Source: Desulfonatronospira sp. (lineage in GTDB: Bacteria > Desulfobacterota > Desulfovibrionia > Desulfovibrionales > Desulfonatronovibrionaceae). From it: a stretch of DNA of 5,784 nt. The stretch is taken from NCBI GenBank assembly GCA_003563255.1, contig PWSL01000233.1, forward strand, positions 1-5,784. Reading direction: 5' to 3'. This document shows, piece by piece, positions 5,405 to 5,784 of this stretch. The notes below the pieces were generated by a model, which did not search any database, was not told the origin of the DNA, and saw nothing but the letters and a program-made list of their open reading frames with translations. How positions within the stretch are numbered: the first letter of the stretch is position 1; every line of letters starts with the position of its first letter. The position numbers were made by a program, and so were the translations under genes.

Positions 5405-5658
5405 CAGGGGACAGGCACACCGGGACCCACTTAAGCATCATTTTGTGCTTCCTGGACAGGCAAAAGTTTTTTTGTAATCTTTTGTTTTTATTGGCTTTTT
5501 TGGCAGATCGAAATATCTTTTGGTTCAGACCAGGTATCTATTCAAATTTATTGACTTTATTTCTTACAACCAAGAACGAAGAACCAGGAACTTTGAACTC
5601 TCAAGGTGCTTACAATATCTCATTTTCTGGGACAAGTGGGTACCGGAAGAGCCAGTCC
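5405..5658 (+). repeat. Long-hairpin repeat, family 1 copy 4, split by an insert
   Basis: The left half (5405-5450) matches 141-186 of copy 1 at 43 of 46 positions. The right half (5612-5658) matches 187-233 at 44 of 47. The halves are exactly adjacent in copy 1 but are separated here by 161 nt. The outer AGCGC ends are missing or unrecognisable on both sides. The right half is followed by GCAGGTAAG and the tail repeat at 5674-5693. It begins directly after the zinc-ribbon stop codon, so the operon's mRNA 3' end would carry this sequence before the terminator. Confidence 0.8.
5451..5611. mobile_element. Insert with GTGCTT duplication inside the repeat
   Basis: A 155-nt stretch (5451-5605) is followed by GTGCTT (5606-5611), a second copy of GTGCTT at 5445-5450. 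Comparison with intact copy 1 shows this is where the repeat was interrupted, so the hexamer looks like a target duplication. The insert is AT-rich with T-runs near its left side and an A/G/C-biased CAAGAACGAAGAACCAGGAAC-like segment near 5571-5591. Its ends (CCTGGACAGG and CTCTCAAG) are not inverted repeats. It carries no gene I would call, and its element class is unknown. Confidence 0.55.
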
Positions 5659-5673
5659 ATGGTGGTAAGCAGG

Positions 5674-5693
5674 TAAGTATCGCTGTAGTGTTA
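5674..5693 (+). repeat. 20-bp tail repeat, copy 2
   Basis: This matches 105-124 at 19 of 20 bases in the same orientation. It follows the right arm of the split family 1 copy and ends in GTTAAC rather than GTTAGCGC. Confidence 0.6.
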
Positions 5694-5740
5694 ACAATGA
5701 ACTGATAACTCTTAACTCGCAGGCTACTGATGCTGATACA

Positions 5741-5777
5741 AAAAAAGGGGATTCCAGTGAGTGGAATCCCCTTTTTT
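5741..5777. terminator. Strong bidirectional rho-independent terminator
   Basis: A perfect 16-bp stem (5741-5756 with 5762-5777) closes a 5-nt GTGAG loop. It has a GGGGATTCCA core flanked by A6 on the left and T6 on the right. The A/T tracts provide a U-run in either direction, so it can end the rsfS-gpmI-zinc ribbon transcript and a convergent transcript from beyond the window. Confidence 0.9.
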
Positions 5778-5784
5778 GTGGAGA

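Noticed and set aside
5443..5705. Two overlapping plus-strand frames of 61-77 codons
   Set aside because: Both read through the split repeat and its insert. They lack ribosome binding sites and contain translated repeat sequence.

Overview
The window looks like chromosomal DNA of a Gram-negative, probably anaerobic bacterium. The proteins and the rsfS-gpmI-zinc ribbon order suggest Desulfobacterota (a Desulfovibrionales-type sulfate reducer). That placement is inferred from sequence character and remembered family resemblance, not from a search. Codon use looks uniform across the genes and shows no obvious sign of transfer. All recognisable genes are on the + strand.

Layout. Positions 1-1135 hold no convincing gene. 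They contain a REP-like inverted doublet (8-79), a ~143 bp long-hairpin repeat (122-264), a 69 bp MITE with GTAACC ends (339-407), about 500 bp of featureless or decayed DNA, and a second long-hairpin repeat (927-1077). A single-pass or secreted thioredoxin-like protein follows (1136-1567). Next come a second GTAACC MITE in inverted orientation (1580-1681) and a degraded, chimeric copy of the long-hairpin repeat (1744-1883) that runs up to ribF (1922-2863). A 366 bp spacer (2864-3229) contains two interleaved stems that could form a pseudoknot or alternate hairpins, plus a perfect TATAAT. After it lies a tight three-gene operon: rsfS (3230-3619), gpmI (3612-5162) and a 79-residue CPYC/CDFC zinc-ribbon protein (5159-5398), joined by overlaps of 8 and 4 nt. 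The operon is followed directly by a third long-hairpin repeat, split by a 155 bp insert with a GTGCTT duplication, and by a strong symmetric terminator (5741-5777).

How it works together. The genes are housekeeping: FMN/FAD synthesis (RibF), ribosome silencing (RsfS), lower glycolysis/gluconeogenesis (GpmI) and an extracytoplasmic thiol-disulfide protein. The unusual content is between them. At least two non-coding mobile-repeat families occupy nearly every intergenic gap. Family 1 folds into a long imperfect hairpin around a GGGGACAGGCAC / GAGCCAGTCCCC core with two conserved A-A mismatches. Family 2 has GTAACCATTCA termini and imperfect 8 bp flanking duplications, as expected of IS66-derived MITEs. 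No transposase gene is present, so any mobilising enzyme must be encoded elsewhere.
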